From NCBI GenBank assembly GCA_964456445.1, contig CAYWBI010000013.1, positions 1 to 44,250 of the forward strand: DNA of 44,250 nucleotides. Reading direction: 5' to 3'. The notes beneath the pieces are model-generated. The model was not told where the DNA came from, made no database searches, and worked only from the letters and a program-made list of their open reading frames with translations. This document shows positions 8,631 to 18,431 of the stretch, in pieces. The position numbers and the translations under genes are program-made. Numbering within the stretch: the stretch's first letter is position 1; the number at the start of each line of letters is the position of its first letter. The DNA comes from CAYWBI01 sp964456445. GTDB taxonomy: Bacteria > Calditrichota > Calditrichia > Calditrichales > J004.

Positions 8631-9866
8631 TTAATCATCCGGGTAGCGTTGCTGTATAGATTTGATAACATCGGTGATTTCAAGAAAAATTTCTATCAGC
8701 TCGGGGTCAAACTGTGAACCGGCGCCTTCTTTGAGTGCATTTATCACATCGTCTTCGTCCCAGGCGTCTTTATACACCCTTTTGGATGACAGCGCGTCAT
8801 ACACATCGGCCACGGCTACGATGCGTCCGAATAAGGGTATTTCTTCGGCTTTTTTGCCGCGTGGTTTACCATTTTCATCACCATATCCATTTTGTGCTTC
8901 CCCGGTTTTAATATCAACAAAACCGGGATATCCATTACCGTCCCAACGTTCATGATGATTGAGCGCCACTTCTTCGGCTATTTCATCAAACTCGCTGCGC
9001 GCGCCTAAAAACAATCGGGCGCCGAGTATGGTATGTTGTTTCATGATGGCAAACTCATCTTCGGTAAAGCGACCGGGCTTTTTCAGGATGAGATCGGAGA
9101 TGGCCACCTTACCCACATCGTGCAGCATCGCGGCCATCCGCAGGGAATCCCGTTGGGCGTCGATAATTTTTTTCTCAATATTATGATGCCGTGCGTAGGC
9201 CTCATATATTTCCAGCGAATAAGCCGCCACACGGTTGACATGTGGGCCGGTTTCCTTCGGATCGCGTAGTTCCGCCATGCTTATCATACGCATGATTGTG
9301 GTACGGGTCAGTTGTGCCCGTTCGATGGCATTGGCCGCATAATTGGCAAAATGCTTAATCAGCGGCTCGTCTTCATCCATAAAGGCCACATTGTTGCCGC
9401 TATCATCCTGGGCATTTATAAGTTGCAATACGCCAATAATATCGCCCCGGTTATTTTTTAAGGGAACGGTAAGCATGGAATGCGTGTAATACCCACTTAA
9501 TTTATCATAGCTGCCATCAAAGGAAAAAGGCAATGAGCCTGAAATTTTATACGCATCGGGAATATTTAAGGTTGTACCGTTATTGGCCACGAATCCGGCG
9601 ATTGAATTATTGTTGATAGGTAACGAAAAGGTGGTATATATCAGCTTTTTGTTGGGGCCGAGTTTTGCCCGTAATGTATCGTTTTGTGCATGGCTAAAGC
9701 GAAGTTTTTCATTGGTTTCCTTTACATAAATAGAGCCTGCATCCGCATTTACCAGGGAACGTGCTTCAGTCAGGACCTTTTCCAGCAAAATATCCAGATC
9801 GCTTATCTGTGTTATTTCCAAGCCCAATTGAATAAGACGGGAGAGTTTTTCTTTTCTATCCAGCAT
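8631..9866 (-). CDS. GAF and HD-GYP domain protein, probable c-di-GMP phosphodiesterase
   Basis: A 411-aa soluble signalling protein. Residues about 10-180 form a GAF sensor domain (segments DAGSIYV and PLKNNRGDIIGVLQLIN). Residues about 190-405 form an HD-GYP domain with the metal-binding HD in HDVGK (249-253), HHE at 304-306 and GYP at 312-314, all intact. The predicted reaction is hydrolysis of cyclic-di-GMP to pGpG or GMP, gated by a ligand bound to GAF. There is no transmembrane segment, so it should be cytosolic. AAGGAAGG precedes the ATG. It is divergent from tex. The regulated process is not evident from context. Confidence 0.9.
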   Translation of the reverse strand: MLDRKEKLSRLIQLGLEITQISDLDILLEKVLTEARSLVNADAGSIYVKETNEKLRFSHAQNDTLRAKLGPNKKLIYTTFSLPINNNSIAGFVANNGTTLNIPDAYKISGSLPFSFDGSYDKLSGYYTHSMLTVPLKNNRGDIIGVLQLINAQDDSGNNVAFMDEDEPLIKHFANYAANAIERAQLTRTTIMRMISMAELRDPKETGPHVNRVAAYSLEIYEAYARHHNIEKKIIDAQRDSLRMAAMLHDVGKVAISDLILKKPGRFTEDEFAIMKQHTILGARLFLGARSEFDEIAEEVALNHHERWDGNGYPGFVDIKTGEAQNGYGDENGKPRGKKAEEIPLFGRIVAVADVYDALSSKRVYKDAWDEDDVINALKEGAGSQFDPELIEIFLEITDVIKSIQQRYPDD

Positions 9867-10187
9867 GGCCTTCCTTAACCTTTGACATGTTTAGAATCTT
9901 ATTTATCGAACGCTTAGTGTACTTTATTTAAATTCCTATTACAAAAAATTTAAATTGATCTATAATATATGATGATCATTTTATTAAATCTGACTTTAAC
10001 CTACAATAAATTAACGAATCATCTGAAATTTATATTCTTGAAATTTGATAAAAATATTTTTCACTAAATCCTTTCCTGTCATAAATTTAAAAATACAGGT
10101 ATAAATCATCTTGCATCAAGAGAGGAATTACATAAATTAGCTGACTGTTAGAAATCAGACATGCTTCACTATCAAACAAGGAAGACA
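9867..10187. other. Divergent AT-rich intergenic region between the HD-GYP gene and tex
   Basis: About 320 bases of AT-rich sequence that must hold the promoters of both flanking genes. I could not pick out a convincing -35/-10 pair for either. A Shine-Dalgarno AAGGAAG at 10178-10184 belongs to tex. No RNA gene or reading frame of interest is visible. Confidence 0.5.
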
Positions 10188-12353
10188 ATGACCGATCCTG
10201 AAATGTACCAATTGATCGCCTCGGAACTAAAGCTTAATGCCCTCCAGGTAAAAAATACCGTTGACTTGCTGGACAGCGGTAATACGGTTCCCTTTATCTC
10301 CCGCTACCGTAAAGAGGTAACCGGTTCACTCGATGAGGAGCAAATCCGTCGGGTCGAAGAGCGCATCAATTATCTGCGTGCGATGGAAGCACGCAAAGCA
10401 ACCATCATTCATTCTATAAAGGAGCAGGACAAATTAACACCAGAGCTGTCGAAAAGAATCACCGCCTGCACCCGTTTGCAGGAGTTAGAAGATTTATACC
10501 TGCCATATAAGCCCAAAAAACGTACCAGGGCAACGGTCGCTAAAGAATGCGGGCTGGAACCGTTGGCGCGGATAATCTTAAACCCGGGGGCCAATGATCA
10601 TGATCCGTTGCAAGCCGCGGCAGCTTTTATAAACCCGGAAAAAGGGGTGGATGATGCGTCGCAGGCCTTACAGGGCGCCCGCGATATCATCGCCGAAATA
10701 ATCAATGAAGACGCCGATATCCGCAGCAGGCTGCGTGAAAGCACCTTTGATGATGCCCGTATTATCGTCCAGGCCAAAAAACCAAAAGAGCGCACGGTTT
10801 ATGAAAACTATTATGATTTTAATGATACCGTAAAAAAAATCGTCCCGCACCGCATCCTGGCCATCAACCGCGGAGAATCCGAGGGCATACTAAAAGTAGG
10901 GATCGATACGGACAAAGATGCCATGTGCGCCCGGATAAGCCGTAACTATAAAACAAGCGAGGCATTTAAGCAGGATTTGGAACAGGCAATCACGGATAGT
11001 TATACGCGTTTGCTTGCCCCGTCCCTTGCCCGCGAAGTACGCAACGCTTTAACCGAAAAAGCCGACGCGCATGCCATCGAAGTTTTTGCCACAAATCTGA
11101 AGAATCTTCTGCTTCAACCACCGGTCCGCGGGGAAATAATCATGGGTATCGACCCCGGTTTCCGTACCGGTTCAAAAGTCGCCGTGATTGATCCAACCGG
11201 AAAATATCTTGAAGGATTGACCATTTACCCCCATCCACCACAAAACAAATACATGGAATCTAAAGCCGCGTTACGTCATCTGATAGAAAAATATGATGTG
11301 AGCATTATAGCCATTGGCAATGGCACCGCCAGCCGGGAAACCGAACAAATGGCCGCGGAAATCATCGCGGAAACAAAAGGCACACGGAACCTGGCCTATA
11401 TCATCGTTAACGAAGCAGGAGCATCCGTATATTCCGCATCCAGGACAGCCCGGGAAGAATTCCCCGATCTCGAGGCCAGCATGCGCGGAAACATTTCAAT
11501 CGCGCGACGGCTGCTGGACCCCCTGGCCGAACTGGTAAAAATCGACCCAAAAAGCATTGGTGTGGGTTTGTACCAACATGACGTCAACCAACGACAACTT
11601 ATGAAAAGCCTGGGCCAGGTAGTGGAAAGTTGTGTAAACAGTGTCGGGGTAAACCTGAATACCGCTTCGGCCTCCTTGCTCAAACATATTTCCGGGTTGA
11701 CCAGCCGGACCGCGCAAAATATCATCCAATACCGTGACGAAAACGGCGCTTTCCGCAGCCGCGCCAAATTGAAAGATGTTCCGGGCATCGGGGAAATTGC
11801 CTTCGAACAGGCAGCCGGATTTTTGCGCATCCCCAACGGGGACAACCCCCTGGACAACACGTCCATCCATCCCGAATCGTACCGGTCGGCACGGCAAATC
11901 CTTGATAAATTCGGGATCAATGATTTAAAAGGCGAGGGACTCCTGATCCGTTCCAGGATGAAAGACAGCGGCATCCAACTGGATCAACTATTGGCCGAAT
12001 TAGGTATCGGAAAACCTACTTTTGATGACATCCTCGGCAACCTGGAAAAACCGGGCCTCGATCCACGTGATGCACTGCCCAAACCAATTCTAAAAAGTGA
12101 TGTTTTAAAAATAGAGGATTTAAAAGAAGGCATGATCCTTAAAGGGACCGTACGTAATGTTGTCGATTTTGGCGCCTTTGTGGATATTGGCGTTAAGCAG
12201 GACGGTTTGGTACATGTAAGCCAAATGGCCGAAAAATATGTAAAAAATCCGCATCAATTTGTGGCGGTCGGCGATATTGTGGATGTAACGGTGAGTAAGA
12301 TCGATATTGAGCGTGGACGGATTGCACTTTCGATGAAAAAAAACGTAAGTTAG
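10188..12353 (+). CDS. tex: Tex family transcription accessory / RNA-binding protein
   Basis: A 721-aa Tex protein. Domains in order are an N-terminal helical Tex_N region, a YqgF/RuvX-like RNase H fold beginning with GIDPGFRTG near residue 320, a tandem helix-hairpin-helix region (LNTASASLLKHISG and DVPGIGEIAFEQA), and a C-terminal S1 RNA-binding domain. Tex binds nucleic acid and acts in transcription and RNA fate. I choose the ATG at 10188 because AAGGAAG lies just upstream; an in-frame ATG at 10161 would add nine residues but has no Shine-Dalgarno. Its stop overlaps the stop of the convergent receiver gene by four bases. It is a little shorter than the E. coli and Pseudomonas proteins. 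Confidence 0.95.
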   Translation: MTDPEMYQLIASELKLNALQVKNTVDLLDSGNTVPFISRYRKEVTGSLDEEQIRRVEERINYLRAMEARKATIIHSIKEQDKLTPELSKRITACTRLQELEDLYLPYKPKKRTRATVAKECGLEPLARIILNPGANDHDPLQAAAAFINPEKGVDDASQALQGARDIIAEIINEDADIRSRLRESTFDDARIIVQAKKPKERTVYENYYDFNDTVKKIVPHRILAINRGESEGILKVGIDTDKDAMCARISRNYKTSEAFKQDLEQAITDSYTRLLAPSLAREVRNALTEKADAHAIEVFATNLKNLLLQPPVRGEIIMGIDPGFRTGSKVAVIDPTGKYLEGLTIYPHPPQNKYMESKAALRHLIEKYDVSIIAIGNGTASRETEQMAAEIIAETKGTRNLAYIIVNEAGASVYSASRTAREEFPDLEASMRGNISIARRLLDPLAELVKIDPKSIGVGLYQHDVNQRQLMKSLGQVVESCVNSVGVNLNTASASLLKHISGLTSRTAQNIIQYRDENGAFRSRAKLKDVPGIGEIAFEQAAGFLRIPNGDNPLDNTSIHPESYRSARQILDKFGINDLKGEGLLIRSRMKDSGIQLDQLLAELGIGKPTFDDILGNLEKPGLDPRDALPKPILKSDVLKIEDLKEGMILKGTVRNVVDFGAFVDIGVKQDGLVHVSQMAEKYVKNPHQFVAVGDIVDVTVSKIDIERGRIALSMKKNVS

Positions 12354-12727
12354 TTTTTAAGCTCAATCACTTTGTTAACGGTTTGTTGAAATATGGAAAT
12401 GGTAAATGGTTTTTGCAGAAAAACCCATGGGGCGTCAATTTCCAATTCATCGATAATATCCGATACGTCATAACCGGACATAAAAATCAAAGGTTCCGTG
12501 CTTTGTAAAAAAGGAAGCATGCCGGCATAAGTTTCTTTCCCGTTTTTTCCCGGCATGTTCATATCAAGAATAATCAAACCAATGGTCTCATGATGATTAT
12601 GGCACAATTCAATGGCATCATCACCATTGGCGGCGCTAAGGCTTGCAATGCCCATGTGTTCCAAAACTTTACAGATGATGTCCCTTAACGGTTCTTCATC
12701 ATCTATAACCAAAGCCAGCTTTACCAT
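12350..12727 (-). CDS. Stand-alone response regulator receiver protein (CheY-like)
   Basis: A 125-aa single-domain receiver. The acidic pocket Asp9/Asp10, phospho-acceptor Asp55 (in LIILDMNMPG), Ser84 and Lys106 (in LQKPF) are all present, so it should be phosphorylatable. It has no output domain, hence acts by protein-protein contact or as a phosphorelay intermediate. GGAG lies six bases before the ATG. No histidine kinase is adjacent; the partner must be elsewhere. It converges on tex with a four-base overlap of the stop codons. Confidence 0.9.
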   Translation of the reverse strand: MVKLALVIDDEEPLRDIICKVLEHMGIASLSAANGDDAIELCHNHHETIGLIILDMNMPGKNGKETYAGMLPFLQSTEPLIFMSGYDVSDIIDELEIDAPWVFLQKPFTISIFQQTVNKVIELKN

Positions 12728-12921
12728 AAATGCTCCATAATTACAAATGCGTTTATCTTTACTCGGTAACTCTTTTTTTAAGTATAGTCAGAAATTTTAA
12801 ATAATATTCGGAACTTTAGTTGAATGATTTAATGTCTGAGTAAATTAACAAACATTTTGTACCATTTGTATATGATTCTTATAAAAAAAGCTTTATAAAT
12901 GTAAATATACCCGGAATAAAT

Positions 12922-14424
12922 ATGAATTTCTCTCTGATTGATGTAGTTATTGTTATCGGCTATCTGCTCACTGTAGCATTGGTTGGTTCGTTTAGCGGTG
13001 GTAAACAAAAAGATACGCGTGATTATTTTATGGGGGGCCAGTCTGTTCCCTGGTGGGCGGTTACCTTTTCCATCGTTGCGGCGGAGACGAGCAGTCTTAC
13101 CTTTATCAGCATTCCCGGTTTGGCTTATGTATCCAATTTGAATTTTCTGCAATTGACCATCGGTTTTTTACTGGCGCGTATCCTCGTGGCTATATTCTTT
13201 CTGCCTGCGTATAAAACCGGTAAGTTGGAAACAGCCTATGCCTTTCTGGAAAATCGTTTTGGTTATAAAACACGACGCTATGCATCCACCGTTTTTGTAT
13301 TTACCCGGATTGCCGCCGATGGCGTCCGCTTGTTTGCAACGGCCATCCCGCTGGCCTTGATCCTGAAATCCGCACCCTGGTTTGCCGACTGGGGAAACAC
13401 CCATATCTATCTGATCTCCATCATTCTCATCGGGGCGGTCTCATTGATCTATACCTATACCGGCGGGATAAAAGGCGTTATTTGGGCCGATGTGCTTCAG
13501 ATGGGCATTTACATCGGCGGGGCGCTTATTGCCCTGGTGCTATTACTAAACACTCCCGGTGTTTCTTTGCAACCTGCTATCAATGCGGGCAAAACGGCTT
13601 TGTTTAATTTTGATTTTGGCAGATCAATAAAAGGCTTTTTTAGCACGCCTTATACATTTTTTGGCGCGGTTATCGGGGGAACTTTTCTTTCCATGGCCTC
13701 GCATGGCACCGATCAGCTTATTGTACAACGCTTGCTGACAACTAAAAATCTGCGGGACAGCCAAAAAGCAATTATCGGTTCCGGTGTAATCATCATCCTG
13801 CAATTTTCACTGTTTCTGATTATCGGTTTGTTGCTATATGCTTTCTATCATGGAATATCGATCAGCCATCCCATGGCGCCTTTTCATAAAACCGATGAAA
13901 TATTTCCGCTATATATTATCCGCCAGATGCCCACCGGCGTAAAAGGTCTGATCATCGCCGGATTGTTTGCCGCTGCGATGTCCACACTGGCCGGATCGAT
14001 GAGTTCTCTGGCCGGATCGACCATCATGGATTTGTTTAAGAATAAAATGAAAACACTCACGGCCACGCAACAACTCAGTTATTCACGGCGTTTTACCATT
14101 CTCGCAGCGATTATCCTAATTCTTGTTGCAGTTAGTTTTATCTCACTCAATCATTCGGTGGTCGAGGTTGCATTGGGGATTGCTTCCATTACCTACGGCG
14201 GATTATTGGGTACTTTTTTACTTGGCCGATTTGTCAAACGGGCCGATGAACGCAGCGCTATCATCGGTTTCAGTTCGGGTATCCTGATCATGCTCTTTGT
14301 TAGTTTGTATCCACTGATCACCAGAACGCCGGCGTTTATGCACTGGACCTGGTTTGTTTTGCTGGGAACAACGGTGACCATGGTTGTTGGCTGGCTTAGC
14401 GCACGGCCACGAAAAAGACTTTAA
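12922..14424 (+). CDS. Sodium:solute symporter (SSS family)
   Basis: A 500-aa polytopic inner-membrane protein with roughly thirteen hydrophobic segments. The N-terminal region has the SSS hallmark DYFMGGQSVPWWAV followed by SIVAAETSSLTFI, and IYTYTGGIKGVIWADVLQ in the middle. It should import an organic solute (sugar, amino acid or carboxylate) with sodium. The substrate cannot be deduced: no catabolic gene flanks it. Upstream, 12728-12921 is a divergent AT-rich promoter region shared with the receiver gene. The Shine-Dalgarno (GGAA) is weak. Confidence 0.9.
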   Translation: MNFSLIDVVIVIGYLLTVALVGSFSGGKQKDTRDYFMGGQSVPWWAVTFSIVAAETSSLTFISIPGLAYVSNLNFLQLTIGFLLARILVAIFFLPAYKTGKLETAYAFLENRFGYKTRRYASTVFVFTRIAADGVRLFATAIPLALILKSAPWFADWGNTHIYLISIILIGAVSLIYTYTGGIKGVIWADVLQMGIYIGGALIALVLLLNTPGVSLQPAINAGKTALFNFDFGRSIKGFFSTPYTFFGAVIGGTFLSMASHGTDQLIVQRLLTTKNLRDSQKAIIGSGVIIILQFSLFLIIGLLLYAFYHGISISHPMAPFHKTDEIFPLYIIRQMPTGVKGLIIAGLFAAAMSTLAGSMSSLAGSTIMDLFKNKMKTLTATQQLSYSRRFTILAAIILILVAVSFISLNHSVVEVALGIASITYGGLLGTFLLGRFVKRADERSAIIGFSSGILIMLFVSLYPLITRTPAFMHWTWFVLLGTTVTMVVGWLSARPRKRL

Positions 14425-14430
14425 GGAAGA

Positions 14431-14467
14431 TTGGCCACAATTGTGGAAAAATAACCGCAAAGGTTAT
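14431..14467. terminator. Possible bidirectional terminator hairpins
   Basis: Between the convergent symporter and PPK2 genes there is a perfect 12-base palindrome (14435-14446) followed by AAAA, and a second hairpin with a six-base stem and five-base loop (14451-14467). No long T-tract follows, so factor-independent termination is uncertain. Confidence 0.35.
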
Positions 14468-14499
14468 ATCTTTCCGACTGTGCAAAAGTAAAAATATTT

Positions 14500-15342
14500 T
14501 CAATAAATTTGCGGCACAAATGTCTGTTCCTGCTTGGGCGGACGGATATAGGCGATTTCTTTCATCTCGGGAATTTTTACCGGATCGGGAACGATGTCTT
14601 CATAAGGTATCATACTCAGGATGTGACTAATACAATTGAGGCGGGCGCGTTTTTTATCATCCGATGGTACCACGTACCAAGGCGCTTGTTTTATATCTGT
14701 ATATTCAAAAGTCATATCTTTGGCCTTGGAATAGCGGACGAATAAACGATGCTCTTCCAAATCCATCTCGCTTAACTTCCAGCGTTTTAACGGAGTCTGG
14801 TTGCGGCTTTTAAAACGACGGCTTTGTTCCTCATAACTCACGGAGAACCAGTATTTAAGAAGGATAATACCGGAACGGACCAGCATCCGTTCAAACTCCG
14901 GGCAGGAACGCAGGAACTCCTGGACCTGGGCTTCGGTGGAAAAACCCATCACCCATTCCACATTGCTGCGGTTGTACCAGCTCCGGTCAAACAGAACAAT
15001 CTCCCCGGCGGCGGGCAAATGGGTTACATAGCGCTGAAACCACCATTGGGTTTTTTCACGGTCCGTCGGTTTTGGCAGCGCAACAACACGGGCAATACGC
15101 GCATTTAAACGTTCGGTTATCCGCTTGATAACACCGCCTTTTCCCGCGGAGCCCCGGCCTTCGAAAATTACCAGGACCCTTAGACCTTTTTCCTTGGCCC
15201 AAAACTGTAGTTTTACAAGCTCTTCCTGTAGTCGGGCCAGCTCCATTTCATAATACGTCGTGGCTAGCTTGCCGTTTTTTTTATATTTTTTATTTTTTTT
15301 TCCATCAACATCTGTTACAAACGCATCATGCTCTTTCCCCAT
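14500..15342 (-). CDS. ppk2: Polyphosphate kinase 2 family protein
   Basis: A 280-aa PPK2 enzyme, predicted to transfer phosphate between polyphosphate and a nucleoside (di)phosphate in the cytosol. The Walker A-like loop is at residues 61-70 (EGRGSAGKGG), the lid/Walker B block FDRSWYNR at 118-125, and PLKRWKLSEMDLE lies further on. The length is typical of single-domain PPK2. In most PPK2 proteins the Walker loop reads GRDAAGKGG; here Asp-Ala is replaced by Gly-Ser. I choose the ATG at 15340-15342 because GGAGAAGG precedes it; an in-frame start at 15387 would add 15 basic residues without a ribosome site. Whether it makes ATP/GTP or polyphosphate cannot be told from sequence. Confidence 0.9.
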   Translation of the reverse strand: MGKEHDAFVTDVDGKKNKKYKKNGKLATTYYEMELARLQEELVKLQFWAKEKGLRVLVIFEGRGSAGKGGVIKRITERLNARIARVVALPKPTDREKTQWWFQRYVTHLPAAGEIVLFDRSWYNRSNVEWVMGFSTEAQVQEFLRSCPEFERMLVRSGIILLKYWFSVSYEEQSRRFKSRNQTPLKRWKLSEMDLEEHRLFVRYSKAKDMTFEYTDIKQAPWYVVPSDDKKRARLNCISHILSMIPYEDIVPDPVKIPEMKEIAYIRPPKQEQTFVPQIY

Positions 15343-15556
15343 AATCCTTCTCCCTTTGCGGATTTGCTTCTTCTGCCTGTATTTCACGTATATCTATCTT
15401 ATGGTTATACACTCGGCCAAATTAATAAAAATGAAACTTTTCAAGATTTCTTTAATATCCTTTTGCCTATATTGGGTTATATTACAAAAAATTATGTAAC
15501 TGAAGACAATTTGTAAAAATATAGATTCATTGTTTTGATCAATTAAAAGGATGTAT

Positions 15557-18025
15557 ATGATCCGTTTTATTATTCTATCCAGCCTTCTGCTCGGGCTGGC
15601 TTACAGCCGGCAACATAAATCCATTCATCAACTTCAATGGGAAGAACATCGCGGTTTTTTGCATAAATCCGGTCAGGTCATCGATGTAAGGCCGGACGGT
15701 TTAGTGCCGTTACAAACAGCCAGGGCAAGTGGTCTTTCCGGCAGGGTTTTTGGTTTTTTACCGGATTGGGAATATCCGGGCGCCCTGTCCAATCTGCAAT
15801 ATGACCTGCTGACCCACATCGCTTGTTTTGATTTCACAGTAAGGGCCGATGGATCGATTGCCAACCCCGGCGGGTGGCCCTGGACCGATCTCATTAATAC
15901 CGCCCATAACAACGGGGTAAAGGTAATCCTGACTGCCGTTAATTTCGATGCCGATGAAATTCACTCCATTATAAGCAATCCCTCTATCAAGCAAGCCTTT
16001 TTCAATAATCTTAAAAGTAAAATATCCAGCTATTCATTGGATGGCGTCAACATTGATTTTGAAAGTTTGCATAGCAGCGATAAAGGCGCAAATATAAACA
16101 GTTTTATGTCCGACCTGACTCAGACCATACATGGCGTTTTTCCCGGAAGCGAAGTTTCCTTTGACGGACCGGCCGTAAACTGGAATGGGAGTTGGGATTT
16201 TGCCGGCTTGGCCGAAGCTTGTGATTATATCTTTATTATGGGCTACGCATTTTCCGGGAGTTTTAGCGATTTTTCCACATCAACCGCTCCATTGACTGGA
16301 GGCAATTATAATATCAGCAACACGGTTCTGAACCAATACGGCGTCGTGACCCAAAACCACCCGGAGAAGCTTATTTTAGGGGTGCCTTACTATGGCGAAA
16401 AATTTCAAACCACCACGGGTGACGCCCACTCAGCGGTGGAAAAATACAACGGAGCTGCTTTCTACCGTAGCTCCGTAAGTGGTTACCAAAGCTATGGGGC
16501 CCAATGGGACGCCCTCACGCAAGCACCTTGGTTTCGCTATCAAAGCGGTGGCAAATGGCAACAAACCTGGCTGGACACGGATAGCAGCATATCAGCAAAA
16601 TTTGGCCTGGCCCGCGCCAATAATTTAAGCGGCATTGGTATGTGGGCGCTCAATTATGACGGCGCTTATACCGATTTATGGAATGTTATCCGTAAGCATT
16701 TTTTGCAAGGCGTCACACCACAACCGGCTGAACCGTATGCGCCTTACATCACACGCGGAACGGATAACGCTTCGTTAATTGTGCATTTTAGCCCGGTCCA
16801 GTTCGCAGAAGGATACTGGGTTTATTTTGGACGGGACGGTCTTGTTTTTAACGATTCGCTGCAGGCAAACAACAATAAGATAACCGTCGGCAATTTACAA
16901 ACCGACAGCCTTTATTATTTCAAAATCCGTACTTATAACAGCGCCGGGAAAAGTAGGGCAACATCGGTTTTGGCCGGTCAACCGGGCGGCACCGGGGCAC
17001 AACTGTTGATCGTGGACGGTTTTGACCGTCAAAGCGGAACATACAACCCGCGCAATTTCATCCGTCAACATGCAGGTTTATTAGTAAACCAGCAAAAGGG
17101 CCTGCTTTCGGCCAGCAACGAGGCCATCGAAAACGGCGCTTTGTCTTTAAATGATTTTATTTATGTGGATTGGATATTAGGCGACGAAAGCACGGCGGAC
17201 AACACATTTACCACACAGGAACAACAACGGGTACAATCTTATCTGTTACAGGGCGGTATGCTGCTGGTCTCCGGCTCCGAAATCGGCTGGGATCTGGTCG
17301 CCAAGGGCTCGGACGGTGATAAGGCCTTTTACCAAAACTATCTGAAAGCACAATATATTGCCGATGCCCCGAATGGGGACGCACATACTTTTTATACCGT
17401 CGAAGGATTGGATGATATGCCCTTTCGGACCATCAGTGTGAACTTTGATGACGGTACACATGGCACCTTTGATGTAGATTGGCCGGATGCGATAAAAGCA
17501 CTAAATGGCAGCACCCTTGGATTGAGCTATAAAAACGTATCGACATCGGCGGGTGGCGCGGGAGTTTATTACGCCGGTCCCTTTGGGAGTTCCAACACCG
17601 GTGCAAAACTGGCACATTTGTCCTTCCCATTGGAAACCATTTACCCAAAAAGCGCCAGGGAAACATTGATGAACGCTGTGCTAAATTTTTTCGATTCCCC
17701 TTCAGAAATAGACAAGTCCATCATTAATCAGCCTTTAACGTTTAAATTATTGCCCAATGTACCCAATCCATTTAACCCGCAAACGGATATCCGTTTCATC
17801 ACCCCGCAGACCGCTCTGGTAAATATTGACATCTATAATATTCTTGGTCAGATGGTGCGCCGGAGCGGTGAATTTGTCGTATCCGCTGGAGCGGGTCGGT
17901 GGCGCTGGAACGGAAGAGACGCCCGGGGCCAATTTGTTTCTGCGGGAACCTATCTCTACAGTGCATCTTTTAAAGCAGATGGCCGGATCATTTTTTTGCA
18001 GGGCAAAATGACCCTGATAAAATAA
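15557..18025 (+). CDS. Secreted GH18-type glycosidase with FnIII, golvesin/xanthan-lyase-like domain and T9SS sorting domain
   Basis: An 822-aa exported protein. A signal peptide is followed by a GH18 TIM barrel (about 55-390) with the catalytic motif DGVNIDFE, in which the general-acid Glu is kept and the middle Asp is Asn, as in YaaH-type members. Next come an FnIII domain (about 395-480), a region of about 230 residues beginning LLIVDGFDRQSG and including VSGSEIGWDL, which resembles a domain found in Bacteroidota 'xanthan lyase'/amidase proteins, and a type A T9SS domain (NVPNPFNPQT to the end). It probably acts on chitin, peptidoglycan or another GlcNAc polymer at the cell surface. ATG 15557 is chosen because AAAAGG sits six bases upstream. 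Confidence 0.85.
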   Translation: MIRFIILSSLLLGLAYSRQHKSIHQLQWEEHRGFLHKSGQVIDVRPDGLVPLQTARASGLSGRVFGFLPDWEYPGALSNLQYDLLTHIACFDFTVRADGSIANPGGWPWTDLINTAHNNGVKVILTAVNFDADEIHSIISNPSIKQAFFNNLKSKISSYSLDGVNIDFESLHSSDKGANINSFMSDLTQTIHGVFPGSEVSFDGPAVNWNGSWDFAGLAEACDYIFIMGYAFSGSFSDFSTSTAPLTGGNYNISNTVLNQYGVVTQNHPEKLILGVPYYGEKFQTTTGDAHSAVEKYNGAAFYRSSVSGYQSYGAQWDALTQAPWFRYQSGGKWQQTWLDTDSSISAKFGLARANNLSGIGMWALNYDGAYTDLWNVIRKHFLQGVTPQPAEPYAPYITRGTDNASLIVHFSPVQFAEGYWVYFGRDGLVFNDSLQANNNKITVGNLQTDSLYYFKIRTYNSAGKSRATSVLAGQPGGTGAQLLIVDGFDRQSGTYNPRNFIRQHAGLLVNQQKGLLSASNEAIENGALSLNDFIYVDWILGDESTADNTFTTQEQQRVQSYLLQGGMLLVSGSEIGWDLVAKGSDGDKAFYQNYLKAQYIADAPNGDAHTFYTVEGLDDMPFRTISVNFDDGTHGTFDVDWPDAIKALNGSTLGLSYKNVSTSAGGAGVYYAGPFGSSNTGAKLAHLSFPLETIYPKSARETLMNAVLNFFDSPSEIDKSIINQPLTFKLLPNVPNPFNPQTDIRFITPQTALVNIDIYNILGQMVRRSGEFVVSAGAGRWRWNGRDARGQFVSAGTYLYSASFKADGRIIFLQGKMTLIK

Positions 18026-18431
18026 TTGAACACATTAGATTTTTTATTAGAAACGAAGCAGCAAAGTCGAATCAAAGATGCGGTCGGGAACCATTTTTGG
18101 ACGAAATCTTAATATGTAACTATCACTAAATTACAGCTCACATGGAAAGTGGGGATTTAAAGCCCACCCCAAATCCATCCAGACAATGAGTCATATTAGC
18201 ACAGTTTCGAGAGCCTTGGCTTTGAAGCACGTGACTGTGTCGGCACAATTACAAATATATATTGAAGCCATCTTATTTTCCCAAGCTTTTGCATCGGAGG
18301 GTGTTTAGCTGATCTTTATCGAATATGGATGAGGATGCACAGATTTGCGACTTGCAAAGAAAGTGGTTTTTTAACGCTGTACTTCAACAGTTTTATCAAT
18401 GGATATATTTCTGTTGTCGGAAAAAACATGG
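18026..18431. other. Convergent intergenic region, no recognised content
   Basis: About 400 bases between the convergent GH18 gene and the end of the glycan operon. I see no gene, RNA or mobile element. One weak inverted repeat (GGATTT/AAATCC stem around 18149-18173) is the only hairpin noticed. An open frame on the plus strand reaching into the ATPase gene is only its antisense shadow. Confidence 0.5.

Noticed and set aside
11396..11974. 192-codon open frame on the minus strand inside tex
   Set aside because: Antisense shadow of a strongly conserved gene; no ribosome site and no recognisable protein features.
12829..13152. 107-codon minus-strand open frame overlapping the symporter start
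   Set aside because: Lys/Tyr-rich translation of an AT-rich promoter region running antisense into a clear SSS gene.
15328..15516. Small hydrophobic open frames between the PPK2 and GH18 genes
   Set aside because: They overlap the PPK2 start region antisense, lack ribosome sites and read through an AT-rich divergent promoter region.
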